Positions 20,401-28,123 of a stretch of DNA of 64,000 nt are shown piece by piece; position 1 is the stretch's first letter; each line of letters opens with the position of its first letter. The position numbers were made by a program, and so were the translations under genes. Source of the stretch: a virus; the IMG/VR virus record IMGVR_UViG_3300027396_000021, positions 1-64,000 of that record, one strand, 5' to 3'. Below the pieces are notes generated by a model. The model did not search any database. It was not told where the DNA came from and saw nothing but the letters and a program-made list of their open reading frames with translations.

Positions 20401-23400
20401 CAATCAGATACTGCATTGCTTAATATAAAATATAAGAACGAATTAGGTATATCAATCCCAGTACATAAAGAATATCAATTAATGACTGAAGGTATTGCTA
20501 GCAGCTTACCAACACCTAAACTTGAAAATAAATGGATAGACAGTTTAGTTGGTTTTGATATTATCGGTAATAGAGTTCCTGATATCAACATTCCGGCAAA
20601 ACAAAAATACGGAATAGATTTTAGACCTCGTCAAAGTATGTTTGTTAACAAAGATGCAGCATTAAAACTTGTTGTTAACAAAATAAATTCTGTATTGTTA
20701 AAACAACCGTTTGCAACTATTATTGATTTTACAAATTTAAACTTAAAAGATTCAGCCCCTGCTGAAATCTTAAATCTATACGATGTTCAAGTTGACACTG
20801 AAATAGATTTGCAAAATGTAGGTACCATAAGAACCAAAAAAGCTGTGCTGTCTGCAAATATTGTAAACGGTGAATTAGACACTATTGATATTATAGATCC
20901 TGGTTTCGGTTATAAAGTAGTTCCTAATGTTGTTATTAATGGGGATGGCAAAGGTGCATCTGCAGAAGTAACTCTTGACAACCAAGGAAGAATTAGAACA
21001 GTAACAGTATTAACTAGAGGAAAAAAATACAGTACAATTAATGCGTCTGTTCGTTATTTCTCTGTATTAGTAAACTCTGATTCTACTATTAACAATTTCT
21101 GGAGTATATATTCTTGGGACGATGTAAGAAAAACTTTCTTTAGAACTCAATCACAAGCATACGATACTACAAGATATTGGAGTTATATTGATTGGTGGAA
21201 ATCTGGATACAATAACAAATCTAGAATTACCAAAGAACTATTAAGCATACACGACGAAGTAATTTATAAAATTTCCGTCGGCGACCTGATAAGAGTTAAA
21301 GAATATGGATCAGGTGGATGGGCAGTATTTGAAAAGGTCTCAGATACAGGCAGTACTTTCTTAGACAGATTTGAATTAATTTCGAGAGAAAACGGAACTA
21401 TAAAATTAAGTGACTCATTATACGACGCTTCAATCTTTGGAATTGGATTTGATAGATCGCAGGCGTATGATGATACAAATTACGATATTAACACATCTTT
21501 AGAATTAAGAAATATTTTAAAAGCTGTTAAAGAAGATATTTTCGTTGGCGATTTTAATATCGAATGGAACAATTTATTTTTTGCATCTATGAGATATGTG
21601 TTGTCTGAGCAACAATATGTTGACTGGATGTTTAAAACAAGTTTTGTAAATGCAACACACAACGTAGGAGCATTTAGTCAGCCAACTAACTATAAAAATG
21701 ATAATTTATCAAGTTATCAAGAATATATTAACGAAGTAAAACCTTTTAGAACTACTGTTAGAGAGTATGTTAGCCAATACACAACTCCTGAAAAATATGA
21801 TTTATCTGTAGCAGACTTTGATTTAGAACCAACGTTTTCTGTTAAAGATGGAAAAGTTATTCCGATCAAACTTGATAATGATTTATTAAATGTTTATCCT
21901 TGGAAGTGGTGGTCTGATAATAACGGATATTCGATTACAGATATACAAGTATACGATTCGGGAGAATTATACAAAACTCCACCTAAAGTATTAATTGAAG
22001 GATCTGGCACTGGCGCAACAGCACAGGCTTATATTTCTAATGGTAAAGTATCCGGCATTGTAGTTCTTAATGCTGGCCAAGGATACTTGTCTGCTCCTAC
22101 TGTTTCATTGGTTGGAGGAAATTCAGCCGGAGCTAGATCGGCCAAAGCAGTTGCAATCATTGGAAACAGTTTAATTAGATCACTTCATGTATCAGTTAAA
22201 TTTGATAGGTTAACAACTTCTGGATTGTATACTAGTTTTTCACAATCTGAAAGATTTGTTGCAACAGGAACAACATCGGTGTTTAATTTATCTTACGCAC
22301 CTTCCAGAGATAAAAATAAAATATCAGTTTATAAAAATAATCAATTATTATTAAATTCTGATTACACAATTACATTATATTATTCAACAGTTCCTGGATT
22401 TAAGAGTCTACAAGGAAAATTAAATTTTGCAATAGCACCGTCTGCAGGAGATATTATAGTAGTAAACTACGATAAAAATATTGAATTGTTTGATGCTGTT
22501 AATAGAATTGAACAGAAGTATAATCCTAAGGCGGGAATGATAGGAAAGGATCTAGGACAGTTAATGACAGGTATTGACTTTGGAGGTGTTCAAATCCAAG
22601 GTACTACCTTTGATGTTACTGGTGGATGGGACGCTCTGCCTTGGTTCACTGACAACTGGGATAGTGTTGAAGCAAATTCAGATTATTACCATGTCTGTGA
22701 TGGAAGCACAACATATGTTACTTTACCGTATGTTCCTGCAAACGGTCAAATTATTAACATCTACATAAAAAATTCAGTAACAGGAGAAATTATTAGAATT
22801 GACGATCCTAACTATACAGATGCTTGGGATTCGTCGGTTGCAATTAATCCTAACGCACAAATGCCATCTTTTGTCGGCGACGGTAATACTTCAAATATTG
22901 AAATTGGAACGTATATTTCTACCAGTGCCGGAGACATTTTAATTTTCCGCCCAATTGAAAGTGACGGCTCTGTAACTATTACAGATGACAACTTACTAGA
23001 TACAAAGGTTAGCGGAGGAACACTTTCTGCAATTGACGGAGCATATGTTACAGCCAATGGAGCAACGGTTGAAGAAATTATTATTAATGGTGGGTCGTTT
23101 ATTAGCCCTGAACAGGTACCAGCACCAGAAGAAAATGTTCCCGGCCAAGTATTAGATAGCGTATCTATCAAAGTATACAATAATATAATTAATGGCTCTG
23201 CTCCGTTGCACACAAAATTAATTCGAAGCACTGGAGTTGATACTAGTTTTAATATTGGTCAACCAGTGTTGCAAAATAGTTCAGTGATTGTTTATATTGA
23301 TAAAATTAAACAAGTAATCAATATAGATTATACACTTGATCTGATAAATCAGAAAGTTAATTTTGCATCAAGTCCACCAGCCGATTCCTTAGTTGAAATA

Positions 23401-25314
23401 TTATCAATTGGATTGGGCGGTCTTGGAATTATCGACTATCAAGAATTTATTGCTGACGGTAATACAAATTTATTTTTAACAAATGCAGATTACGATAATA
23501 CTTCTAATGTTTATGTAACATTAAACGGTAGATTATTTGATACAGGATTTAAAAATAGCACAGGGATAATTGATACAAACGGAAAAACTTTAGTTGAGTT
23601 TGGATTTAATCCCGAAGCCGGTGATACAATTAAGATTGTATGTTTATCAGCAACAACAGATATAGCACCTAGTGACTTATCTGTAATTAATATCAACACA
23701 CAAACAGTTTATTTTGAAGGAAGTACACGAACATTTGATATAGATGGATTTTTTGAATATTCTAGAGGAAGTTCGGGTAATGCTGTAATTGTTGAAGTTG
23801 ACGGTCGAATCCTAAAAGGATCTGATACAATTTATAGAACATACGACGGAACTAATAACGTTATTGTTCTAGGCCAGGATCCTTACGAAACTCCTGGAAG
23901 TATTTTGCCAAGCAACTTAAAAGTTTTTATTAATGATGTATTAGTAGAGTTCATTACTAATTATGTATTTGATGGTCCAACAAAAGAATTAACAATATAT
24001 CCTGATTCTTTAAACATTGGTGATATTATTAAAGTTGAAAATGACCTAAGACGAGAGTATACAATATCAGGAAATTCTGTTACGATATTAGACGATGTTT
24101 CGATGGTATCGGCAGACGAAACAGATAATGTTAAAATTGACATTACTTGGTTCAATGAATATCCTACTCTTGATATTGTTTCGGATGAAAAGACAGGAGG
24201 AAGAGTTAATATTCAATTATCTAGAATTCCTATTTCGTCTAGCTATGTATGGGTATACAAAAACGGAAATAGACTAATGTTAGATAAAGATTATTATGTT
24301 TCTTTACCAAGAGGAGCAATTTATCTAAAAGAAGATACAACCTCTGAAGATAAAATAAAAACAATTAGTTTTTCAAAATCTATTTTTAAATTACCAAGTG
24401 CATATGAAATTCACAAAGATATGCTCAACGTATATCACTTTAATAGATTCTCTTTAGATGACATTAAATTAGCATCTGATCTAAATTATTTTGATACTAC
24501 AATTACTTTAAATGATGCATCGTCATTGGCTGATCCTGTTAGAAATAGAAATATTCCTGGAGTTGTTTGGATTTCCGGTGAAAGAATAGAGTATATGACT
24601 AAAACAGAAAATGTTTTAGGACAATTAAGACGTGGTACACGAGGAACACCTATTGGAGAAAAATATTTAATTGATACTAAGGTAGCAGACGTTGGTTATA
24701 ATGATATTATTCCTTACGAAGACACACAAGAAAGATATGATTTTTACAGTGATGGAAGTAGTTTATTAATAGGTCCTCTTGAATTTATTCCAACTAAATC
24801 TAATAAAAATAGATGGTACAATTCTAATTTTTACATAACTAAGGGCATCTATGATGAAAAAATTAAGTATGTAACCGGCAATGTTATACAGGTTGATGAT
24901 AGTTTTTATACAAATATCAGACCTTGTATTAATATTAAACCTTTAGAATCTAACGATTGGGAAACTTACTGGGATTTAATTACAATTCCTACTAACTACG
25001 GACCTTGTGATACTATTGAAGTGTTTGCAGAGGGCCGAAGATTAGTAAAAGACCCGCAGGTTGTTTGGAGTGAAAATAACGGTATAGATGGATTTATTGT
25101 AACTGAAGCTGATTTTTCAGTTGACGGGTCATCAAACTATCTACGCTTAACTAACCCGTTAAAAGCTGGAACACGTATAACTTTAATTAGAAGAACAGGA
25201 AAAACCTGGTACGATAGAAGCGAAACATCGGCAAGTTCGGGTGTTACTTTGTTGAATAACAACACTCCTGTAGCTAAATTCATAGCGCAGAAGACCACTT
25301 CTATACCTGAATAA
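11458..25314 (+). CDS. Giant baseplate/fibre-like structural protein with FG-GAP propeller and carbohydrate-binding-like modules
   Basis: At 4618 residues this is by far the largest protein in the window. Residues 1-160 form a start that I recall from long structural proteins of marine T4-like phages (NLPIRRTVELLPSVFQTSSN, PGVLDKVVGYVGRRYEKTY). Six segments look like CBM5/12-type aromatic modules: about 221-264, 1458-1501, 1715-1761, 2199-2247, 2342-2400 and 2468-2523. Six FG-GAP-like propeller blades start near 2165, 2292, 2438, 2568, 2625 and 2705 (for example EQFGYSLTMSRDGSILVVGA), and three CBM-like modules lie between them. Glycine-rich repeat modules occur near 3132-3200 and 3495-3570. 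Fibre-type beta modules of the form VYxNGxxL-x-DY occur near 961-1001, 3622-3675, 3942-3986, 4017-4064, 4154-4211 and 4261. By position it may replace T4 gp7 and gp10; a role in surface recognition is inferred. Confidence 0.75.
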   Translation: MADKFYPKSNLPIRRTVELLPSVFQTSSNDKFLSGVLDPLVQPGVLDKVVGYVGRRYEKTYTGTDVYVDTDNTLRSRYQLEPGVVYKNLNKIENFYDYLDFKNQLKFFGNIDERDDKITEQEHYTWNPPVDWDKFINYREYYWQPSGPPSLPIYGQTAKVTSTYKVVLGTTGNSFVFTPDSYTNNPTITLYRGQTYKFKVNAPGEGFSIRTNYDTGSLIFQPYHSYKAGSLAVYDGNLWKAKRDISPSDGSSISIDSQDWEFVDLASSTTALEYSNGVTNNGTQNGTLTFEVPYDAPDTLYYQGLITPDRFGKFLIADIESNSFININKDIIGKSQYTSSNGIELSSGMIVEFRGNVTPAEYSHNNWLVEGVGDAITLTRFDSLVVPVLTTDVPEVLFDNEGFDTQPFDDATAYPTYKDYTTIRRDSRDLNPWSRYNRWFHRSVLEKSYSLRGEDFPATESLRAKRPIIEFKPNLQLYNFGSVAKQTVDYLDTNTTDIFSIIEGSSGYNIDGEFLFEGARVLFVADTDSLANNKIYEVQFITHNNLRQIHLKEALDSESAVGSCLLIRRGNKNSGKMFHFTGTAWKESQQKITVNQSPMFDGFDNNGISFSNEDTYPTNTFVGTEILSYKVGSSVVDKELGFSISYLNINNIGDIQFNWSWDSAKFEYVIDRVTYSKDLATGFYKFNNINGDDYQNGWLLADTKYFQPIIDSQIVKESTNILTFNTVRWENLKEDNEINFYVNGTKYLGDWTRTLGTFTFSTTFEINDAVSLKLISDIEPDQGYYEIPVGLEKNPFNDNLITFTLGQAIDHLTTALEFNIDITGIVPGNSNLRDISNFQKFGKRFLKHSGLTPVVLMSLCDKTHNIVKSIQYSKQSYTEFKNNFLSRALEIDYNDNIPDFVDEIINSLTKTKNSTNQFSESDMIGSGAFTSIVYEVDDPGIKTFSLSTKFDLSTPSSRAVYVYFNGNQLLNSQDYTFNSTFGFVQLSVNLTEGDVIEIREYVSTSSNYIPATPTSMGLYKKYTPMKFVDDTYVEPREVIQGHDGSISATYGDFRDDLLLELEYRIYNNIKQEYNEDIFNIDDIVGGYYGVGLYKKSQLDIIVSQEFLKWIQNTNINYTLNSYFDSQNSFTYTYTNMTDPTRSENLPGYWRGVYQYFYDTDRPHRCPWEMLGFSEKPTWWESEYGPAPYTRGNLILWEDLANGIIRQGTRKGRYARYTRDTLLSHIPVDDEGRLLSPLDSGLARDFSLINNQGSFVLGDIAPVEYAWRSSSEWPFAVVIAMALMRPFEFISNNFNKDGVSLNNLGQTIYSSTGKFITKENYGQSTDNIVGLGKYIIDYVKSKGIDETTLWDKINNIDVQISHRMSGFVDQQQQKFLLDSKSPAASSSSVYVPPENYDIIFNVSSPIASLSYSGVIIEKNSSGWVLKGYDDIQPYFNYFQALPNQRDPIISVGGTSENFLDWQANKLYSNGILVRYANEFYRALKSHTSGDVFDIDLWKKVAGIPKTGAVEASGRRTFNTLVVKRLSYGTQFTTIQQVVDFLLGYEAYLKSVGFIFDNYDPENKVSQDWLSAAKEFMFWTKHSWQVGSLISLSPAAQKVNITVPVGVADSVLEGFYNYQVLKGDGKPLQPKYIDVSRNFQNITVTTTNTTDGIYYLKLFYVLKEHVTIFDDKTVFNDTIYDKTTGYRQGRIKVHGYRTTDWDGDYTSPGFLFDNVNIQPWVPYTDYKLGDIVSYKSYNWTSLINQPGSQTFNDAYWSKLDTTPEKQLVPNFDYKIKGFSDYFEVTSDGLDKSHRDLARHTIGYQTRNYLQNLSEDPVTQFQIYQGFVREKGTANSITKIFGKLSRSETDSISLNEEWAFLVGKVGGVDQLTEVEIQIEKNKLEVNPQQFLIETTKSALTTDQKYRITSSDFTIVPTPFNVNISPTADLSCPYTAGYITSTTIDHSIKTREDLLTLDINSIKENDHIWVTFEKDSWTVLRVNESATLEITDVTRPSDTTVVITFNRPHSIQIDEYVGFRNILNLVGFYKVSNKTTATITVNVSSTIQDPVIDYSTITRVQLITECRFADYQSIDNQQAALLKNKSRLFVDSNDTGNWEVVEKNKQYSPKTISDYGVTNPLFAGSSVLYDNINKQIISSIPGSGIVVVYVETDTGLQIKQILSPPVNTYSNAVGSFGKSMALSPDGRFLIIGTPEASGLKTNYQGPWESQVRYQTNDIVLYSGQIWRAKNPNYLGTDGSTVAAVNTDDWEIATNIPVLTSGRVSGFYNQGMIAIYEFSNGRYTNAKAFVSPRPVENEKFGSNVTVSYDGTNYYMAVSAVGSVNSSGRVYLFKNTGTDWEHLENSHYKGIYNPSTIYREGDIVWQPAQDPIVEEVKGNLWQALETQQGDGSTLTLESSGWIKVSDVSTSCSLPTNVSIEDDGSTVAAGIISVDQLTEIIKQDEQFGYSLTMSRDGSILVVGAPYADGQYFSNYKGLWRADVEYAEGEVVKYSDIYYRLGDASGNPDSTYRSQGEDPSSSANWQEVGDSAANPSGKVFVYKKTSYDLYQLIQTLTSANISSYSDVSMEINVGDQFGYSVDVDSSGTTLIISSPRSDINYQNQGSVYVLNFDSNISEFKVKQKLESYEMYPSEYFGYGVSISPDGYKIAIGSKNTYSHYPIIFDSMSGTLFDQGRTSFYVDQGYTGGVYIFDKKDNEFFLTEKLESVLVENESFGYSIDCVGSKVLVGSPYYRKDNTGDYIGNIRLFSKDSSVDSWTIISQQSPLVDIRKINSVELYDNIKNVKIQDIDFIDPAKGKILNLAEEEIKFKTPYDPAVYTVGTEDVVVDSSINWLEKNVGQLWWNVGNAKWMYSEIGDISYRQGNWTQLVTGASIDVYEWVETPLLPSEWAALADTNEGLAVGISGQPLYPNDDTYSTKQFYNSISGQVNKTLYYYWVKNKSTVPSNLNFRRKSCSEVASLISNPVGTGLPFIAFVDSDKFITYNFDSIIQSDTALLNIKYKNELGISIPVHKEYQLMTEGIASSLPTPKLENKWIDSLVGFDIIGNRVPDINIPAKQKYGIDFRPRQSMFVNKDAALKLVVNKINSVLLKQPFATIIDFTNLNLKDSAPAEILNLYDVQVDTEIDLQNVGTIRTKKAVLSANIVNGELDTIDIIDPGFGYKVVPNVVINGDGKGASAEVTLDNQGRIRTVTVLTRGKKYSTINASVRYFSVLVNSDSTINNFWSIYSWDDVRKTFFRTQSQAYDTTRYWSYIDWWKSGYNNKSRITKELLSIHDEVIYKISVGDLIRVKEYGSGGWAVFEKVSDTGSTFLDRFELISRENGTIKLSDSLYDASIFGIGFDRSQAYDDTNYDINTSLELRNILKAVKEDIFVGDFNIEWNNLFFASMRYVLSEQQYVDWMFKTSFVNATHNVGAFSQPTNYKNDNLSSYQEYINEVKPFRTTVREYVSQYTTPEKYDLSVADFDLEPTFSVKDGKVIPIKLDNDLLNVYPWKWWSDNNGYSITDIQVYDSGELYKTPPKVLIEGSGTGATAQAYISNGKVSGIVVLNAGQGYLSAPTVSLVGGNSAGARSAKAVAIIGNSLIRSLHVSVKFDRLTTSGLYTSFSQSERFVATGTTSVFNLSYAPSRDKNKISVYKNNQLLLNSDYTITLYYSTVPGFKSLQGKLNFAIAPSAGDIIVVNYDKNIELFDAVNRIEQKYNPKAGMIGKDLGQLMTGIDFGGVQIQGTTFDVTGGWDALPWFTDNWDSVEANSDYYHVCDGSTTYVTLPYVPANGQIINIYIKNSVTGEIIRIDDPNYTDAWDSSVAINPNAQMPSFVGDGNTSNIEIGTYISTSAGDILIFRPIESDGSVTITDDNLLDTKVSGGTLSAIDGAYVTANGATVEEIIINGGSFISPEQVPAPEENVPGQVLDSVSIKVYNNIINGSAPLHTKLIRSTGVDTSFNIGQPVLQNSSVIVYIDKIKQVINIDYTLDLINQKVNFASSPPADSLVEILSIGLGGLGIIDYQEFIADGNTNLFLTNADYDNTSNVYVTLNGRLFDTGFKNSTGIIDTNGKTLVEFGFNPEAGDTIKIVCLSATTDIAPSDLSVININTQTVYFEGSTRTFDIDGFFEYSRGSSGNAVIVEVDGRILKGSDTIYRTYDGTNNVIVLGQDPYETPGSILPSNLKVFINDVLVEFITNYVFDGPTKELTIYPDSLNIGDIIKVENDLRREYTISGNSVTILDDVSMVSADETDNVKIDITWFNEYPTLDIVSDEKTGGRVNIQLSRIPISSSYVWVYKNGNRLMLDKDYYVSLPRGAIYLKEDTTSEDKIKTISFSKSIFKLPSAYEIHKDMLNVYHFNRFSLDDIKLASDLNYFDTTITLNDASSLADPVRNRNIPGVVWISGERIEYMTKTENVLGQLRRGTRGTPIGEKYLIDTKVADVGYNDIIPYEDTQERYDFYSDGSSLLIGPLEFIPTKSNKNRWYNSNFYITKGIYDEKIKYVTGNVIQVDDSFYTNIRPCINIKPLESNDWETYWDLITIPTNYGPCDTIEVFAEGRRLVKDPQVVWSENNGIDGFIVTEADFSVDGSSNYLRLTNPLKAGTRITLIRRTGKTWYDRSETSASSGVTLLNNNTPVAKFIAQKTTSIPE

Positions 25315-25317
25315 ATA
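25310..25317 (+). promoter_or_regulatory. Late-promoter-like element before the small structural gene
   Basis: AATAAATA overlaps the stop codon of the giant gene and ends 28 bases before the ATG at 25346. It differs by one base from the T4 late consensus. If it is used, transcription would start just downstream of the first in-frame ATGs (25319-25325), which favours the 25346 start. Confidence 0.45.
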
Positions 25318-25345
25318 TATGATGATGGAGTCAAACGAGAATAAA

Positions 25346-25993
25346 ATGTCGCAAAATCAAGAAAAAACTACACAGCCGCAGGAAAAACGCCCAAACGAAA
25401 CGGGCGGATTCCATTTTGAAGGGCATATTAAAATCTTCGATCCCGAGACCAAAGAGGTGTTTATTGATAAACGCAACGCTATCCATTACGAAAATATGTC
25501 AGTTGCAATGGTACAATCGTTGTCAAATCAAGGTCAAGGAACAGTATATCAAATGGTGTTTGGAACAGGCGGAACAACAGTAGATCCAACAGGGTTAATA
25601 ACATATCTAACTCCAAATACAACTGGTATTAATTCTAGCTTATATAACCAAACTTATTCAAAAATTGTTGATCAGAATTCGTCATCAAATACTGACCCGT
25701 TGAGAAATAAAATGGAAATTAGACATATCAGCGGAGCAACTTATAGCGACATTTTAATTAGTTGTTTATTAGACTACGGCGAGCCTTTAGATCAAGAAGC
25801 ATTTGATAACTCTGTTGATATGAATGGAGAATTTGTATTTGATGAACTGGGACTAATGAGCTACAACCCCAACGGAACAGGCAAATTGTTAACCCACGTA
25901 GTTTTCCACCCAGTTCAAAAATCGTTAAACAGATTATTACAAATTGACTACACAATTCGTATACAAAGTTTAACTGGATTTACAGGAGCTTAA
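25346..25993 (+). CDS. Virion structural protein, unassigned
   Basis: The 215-residue protein begins with a Gln/Lys/Pro-rich stretch, then GGFHFEGHIKIFDPETKEVF and KRNAIHYENMSVAMVQSL, and ends in a beta-rich region (FDELGLMSYNPNGTGKLLTH, QIDYTIRIQSLTGFTG). No enzyme motif is visible. It lies between the giant protein and the fibres, so a baseplate or fibre-attachment role is likely. In-frame ATGs at 25319, 25322 and 25325 would add up to nine residues; I chose 25346 because of its distance from the late-promoter-like motif. The ribosome-binding site is weak in either case (GAGA at 25337-25340). Confidence 0.62.
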   Translation: MSQNQEKTTQPQEKRPNETGGFHFEGHIKIFDPETKEVFIDKRNAIHYENMSVAMVQSLSNQGQGTVYQMVFGTGGTTVDPTGLITYLTPNTTGINSSLYNQTYSKIVDQNSSSNTDPLRNKMEIRHISGATYSDILISCLLDYGEPLDQEAFDNSVDMNGEFVFDELGLMSYNPNGTGKLLTHVVFHPVQKSLNRLLQIDYTIRIQSLTGFTGA

Positions 25994-25996
25994 TAA

Positions 25997-28108
25997 ATGC
26001 CATATATTGTTAATTTTACAGATAGTGCAAATAAGACTCCTATAACAGTATTTGATAATACATCAAACACTGATACTAGTTTAACATTTCCAGGTAGAAA
26101 CGTTACTGGGTACGGTCAGATTGTAGCCGAAAACTTTTTAGCATTATTAGAGAATTTTGCTTCAACAGACGAACCAATGAATCCTACAGAAGGACAACTT
26201 TGGTATAAGAGCGATGACGGAATTCTAATGATGTGGGACAACACAAGTTGGAAAGCAGCATCGGGAATTCAAAAGGGAACAACAGAACCAGCAGTTGCAG
26301 AAAGCAAGGTTGGTGAATTATGGGTAGATACAACTAATCAACAGCTTCGTATTTTTACAGGCACACGTTGGCTATTAGTTGGTCCTGCAGAAAGTTCTGT
26401 AGACGGTTTAAGATACGGACCAGTAGTTGAAAGTATTTCCGATTCGGATAACATCACTCGATATATTTTAACATTTTATATTGCAGATATTCCTGTAATT
26501 ATTTTTTCTAAAGACAGTTTTACCCCAAAAGTTTTAATTACCGGATTTGATATTATTCGATCAGGTATGAATATTTCATTGCCAACAACAGACTCTGCAA
26601 TAAATGAGTTTGTTGGAGGGTACCTTCCTACTTTATATGGAACAGCTAAAAATGCAAATGCCTTAAACATTGGCGGCGTTGAAGTTGCTGCCGGAAAATT
26701 TTTAAGATCTAATACAGTTAATACTACTGACTATGCGTTTAATATTAGAAATAATAACGGCTTAACCGTAGGTATTGACGGAACATTTAATATCGGAACT
26801 ACTGCTACCACCGCTAAGATTTATAATTCGGCAGCAGGCAGTTCGATTGATATACAGACAAACAGAAATGGTATTCCTTCTACTATTCTTAAAGTAGTTG
26901 ATAATACAGTTGGTATTAATCAAGCCAGTCCTACTGAAGCATTAGATGTTGACGGAAACATTAAACTTACTGGTTCTGTTATTGTAACAGATATTACAGC
27001 AAGTACAAATTTAAATAACGGAAGCATCAGGACCGCCGGCGGTGTAGCAATTTCTAAAAATCTTTTAGTTGGCGAGGGTGCTAGTATTGCTGGAGTATTA
27101 GAATCTAATACAATACAACCAAAAACAACTGATACCTTTAATCTAGGAACCGGATTAAAGAGATGGAATACAGTACAGGCTAAAACAATTATTGCAGATA
27201 CCATTCAAGGCGTCCTTGATGGAAATATTAGTGGTAATTCTAACACAGCGACATCATTAAAAAATGTTACAACATTTCAGTTATCCGGAGACGTTGTTAG
27301 TCCTGCAATTCAGTTCGACGGGCAAACAGGAAGTTACACTAAGATTTTTAACACAACTCTTACTGCAAACATTATTTCTAGTAAGTCCGAACCATTTCCT
27401 AAAGTATCTAAAAAGACAGATTATGTATTAACATATAGAGCAAGCGAATCTACAACTATATCGTCTGGTTTATTAAAACAAACAAGAGACACATTTGTTG
27501 GAGATATGGGTATTCCAATCGGTGGCATCATTCCATATGCAGGCGCAACAGCACCTTATGGTTTTTTATTTTGTGATGGATCAGAAGTTGAAAGATCAAA
27601 ATTTCCAGATCTATACGATGTAATTGGAACAACATATAATGGTACAGGTTCGTTAACTGGAGTCAACACATTTAGAATTCCGGACCTAAGAGGAAGATTC
27701 CCGTTAGGTAAAGATAATATGGACAACGGAGGCACAGTTCCAATATCAACAGGTGGATATGTTGATGCAGGTGGCGGCACAGCAGGCAGAGTAACTGACA
27801 CTAAGGCCCAGACTCTAGCAGGTACAGCCGGTCAAAGTTCTGTGACATTGACATTATCAAATTTACCAGAACACTCTCACTCTTTAAGTTCGTCAAGACA
27901 AGATTATAATGTTATTGCAGTCACAACTACCATTGATCCGGATGCAGTTACTGGACCAGGTCCAACCGCTCCAGGTCAGGCACAATATTTAAAAGACTCC
28001 GGAGGAATTAAAAAACCAACTGGAACAACATTAGGTACGGCTGTTGGTATTATGAATCCCTACTTGACTATTAATTATATTATTAGATCAGGTCCACCGT
28101 TATTCTAA
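25997..28108 (+). CDS. Tail fibre protein with C-terminal tail-collar domain (paralogue 1)
   Basis: This 703-residue protein shares its N-terminal about 200 residues with the next three genes (GYGQIVAENFLALLENF, GQLWYKS, LLVGP, IIFSKDSFTPK). The middle is repeat-rich fibre shaft (about 220-480). Residues about 505-575 form a phage tail collar domain: GGIIPYAGATAPYGFLFCDG, then FRIPDLRGRFPLGKDN. It ends with an EHSHSL metal-binding-like HxH motif and a hydrophobic tip. Collar domains occur in gp12-type short fibres and other receptor-binding fibres. It is the most diverged of the four paralogues at the N-terminus. Confidence 0.82.
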   Translation: MPYIVNFTDSANKTPITVFDNTSNTDTSLTFPGRNVTGYGQIVAENFLALLENFASTDEPMNPTEGQLWYKSDDGILMMWDNTSWKAASGIQKGTTEPAVAESKVGELWVDTTNQQLRIFTGTRWLLVGPAESSVDGLRYGPVVESISDSDNITRYILTFYIADIPVIIFSKDSFTPKVLITGFDIIRSGMNISLPTTDSAINEFVGGYLPTLYGTAKNANALNIGGVEVAAGKFLRSNTVNTTDYAFNIRNNNGLTVGIDGTFNIGTTATTAKIYNSAAGSSIDIQTNRNGIPSTILKVVDNTVGINQASPTEALDVDGNIKLTGSVIVTDITASTNLNNGSIRTAGGVAISKNLLVGEGASIAGVLESNTIQPKTTDTFNLGTGLKRWNTVQAKTIIADTIQGVLDGNISGNSNTATSLKNVTTFQLSGDVVSPAIQFDGQTGSYTKIFNTTLTANIISSKSEPFPKVSKKTDYVLTYRASESTTISSGLLKQTRDTFVGDMGIPIGGIIPYAGATAPYGFLFCDGSEVERSKFPDLYDVIGTTYNGTGSLTGVNTFRIPDLRGRFPLGKDNMDNGGTVPISTGGYVDAGGGTAGRVTDTKAQTLAGTAGQSSVTLTLSNLPEHSHSLSSSRQDYNVIAVTTTIDPDAVTGPGPTAPGQAQYLKDSGGIKKPTGTTLGTAVGIMNPYLTINYIIRSGPPLF

Positions 28109-28123
28109 TTAGGTTAAAAAAAT

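Noticed and set aside
22812-23231. 139-codon open frame antisense to the giant gene
   Set aside because: It lies fully inside a long coding gene with clear modular protein content on the plus strand; no independent signal supports it.
11458-25314. Inteins or frameshift fusion explaining the giant gene
   Set aside because: No intein splicing blocks were seen, and the frame is continuous with consistent modular content throughout.
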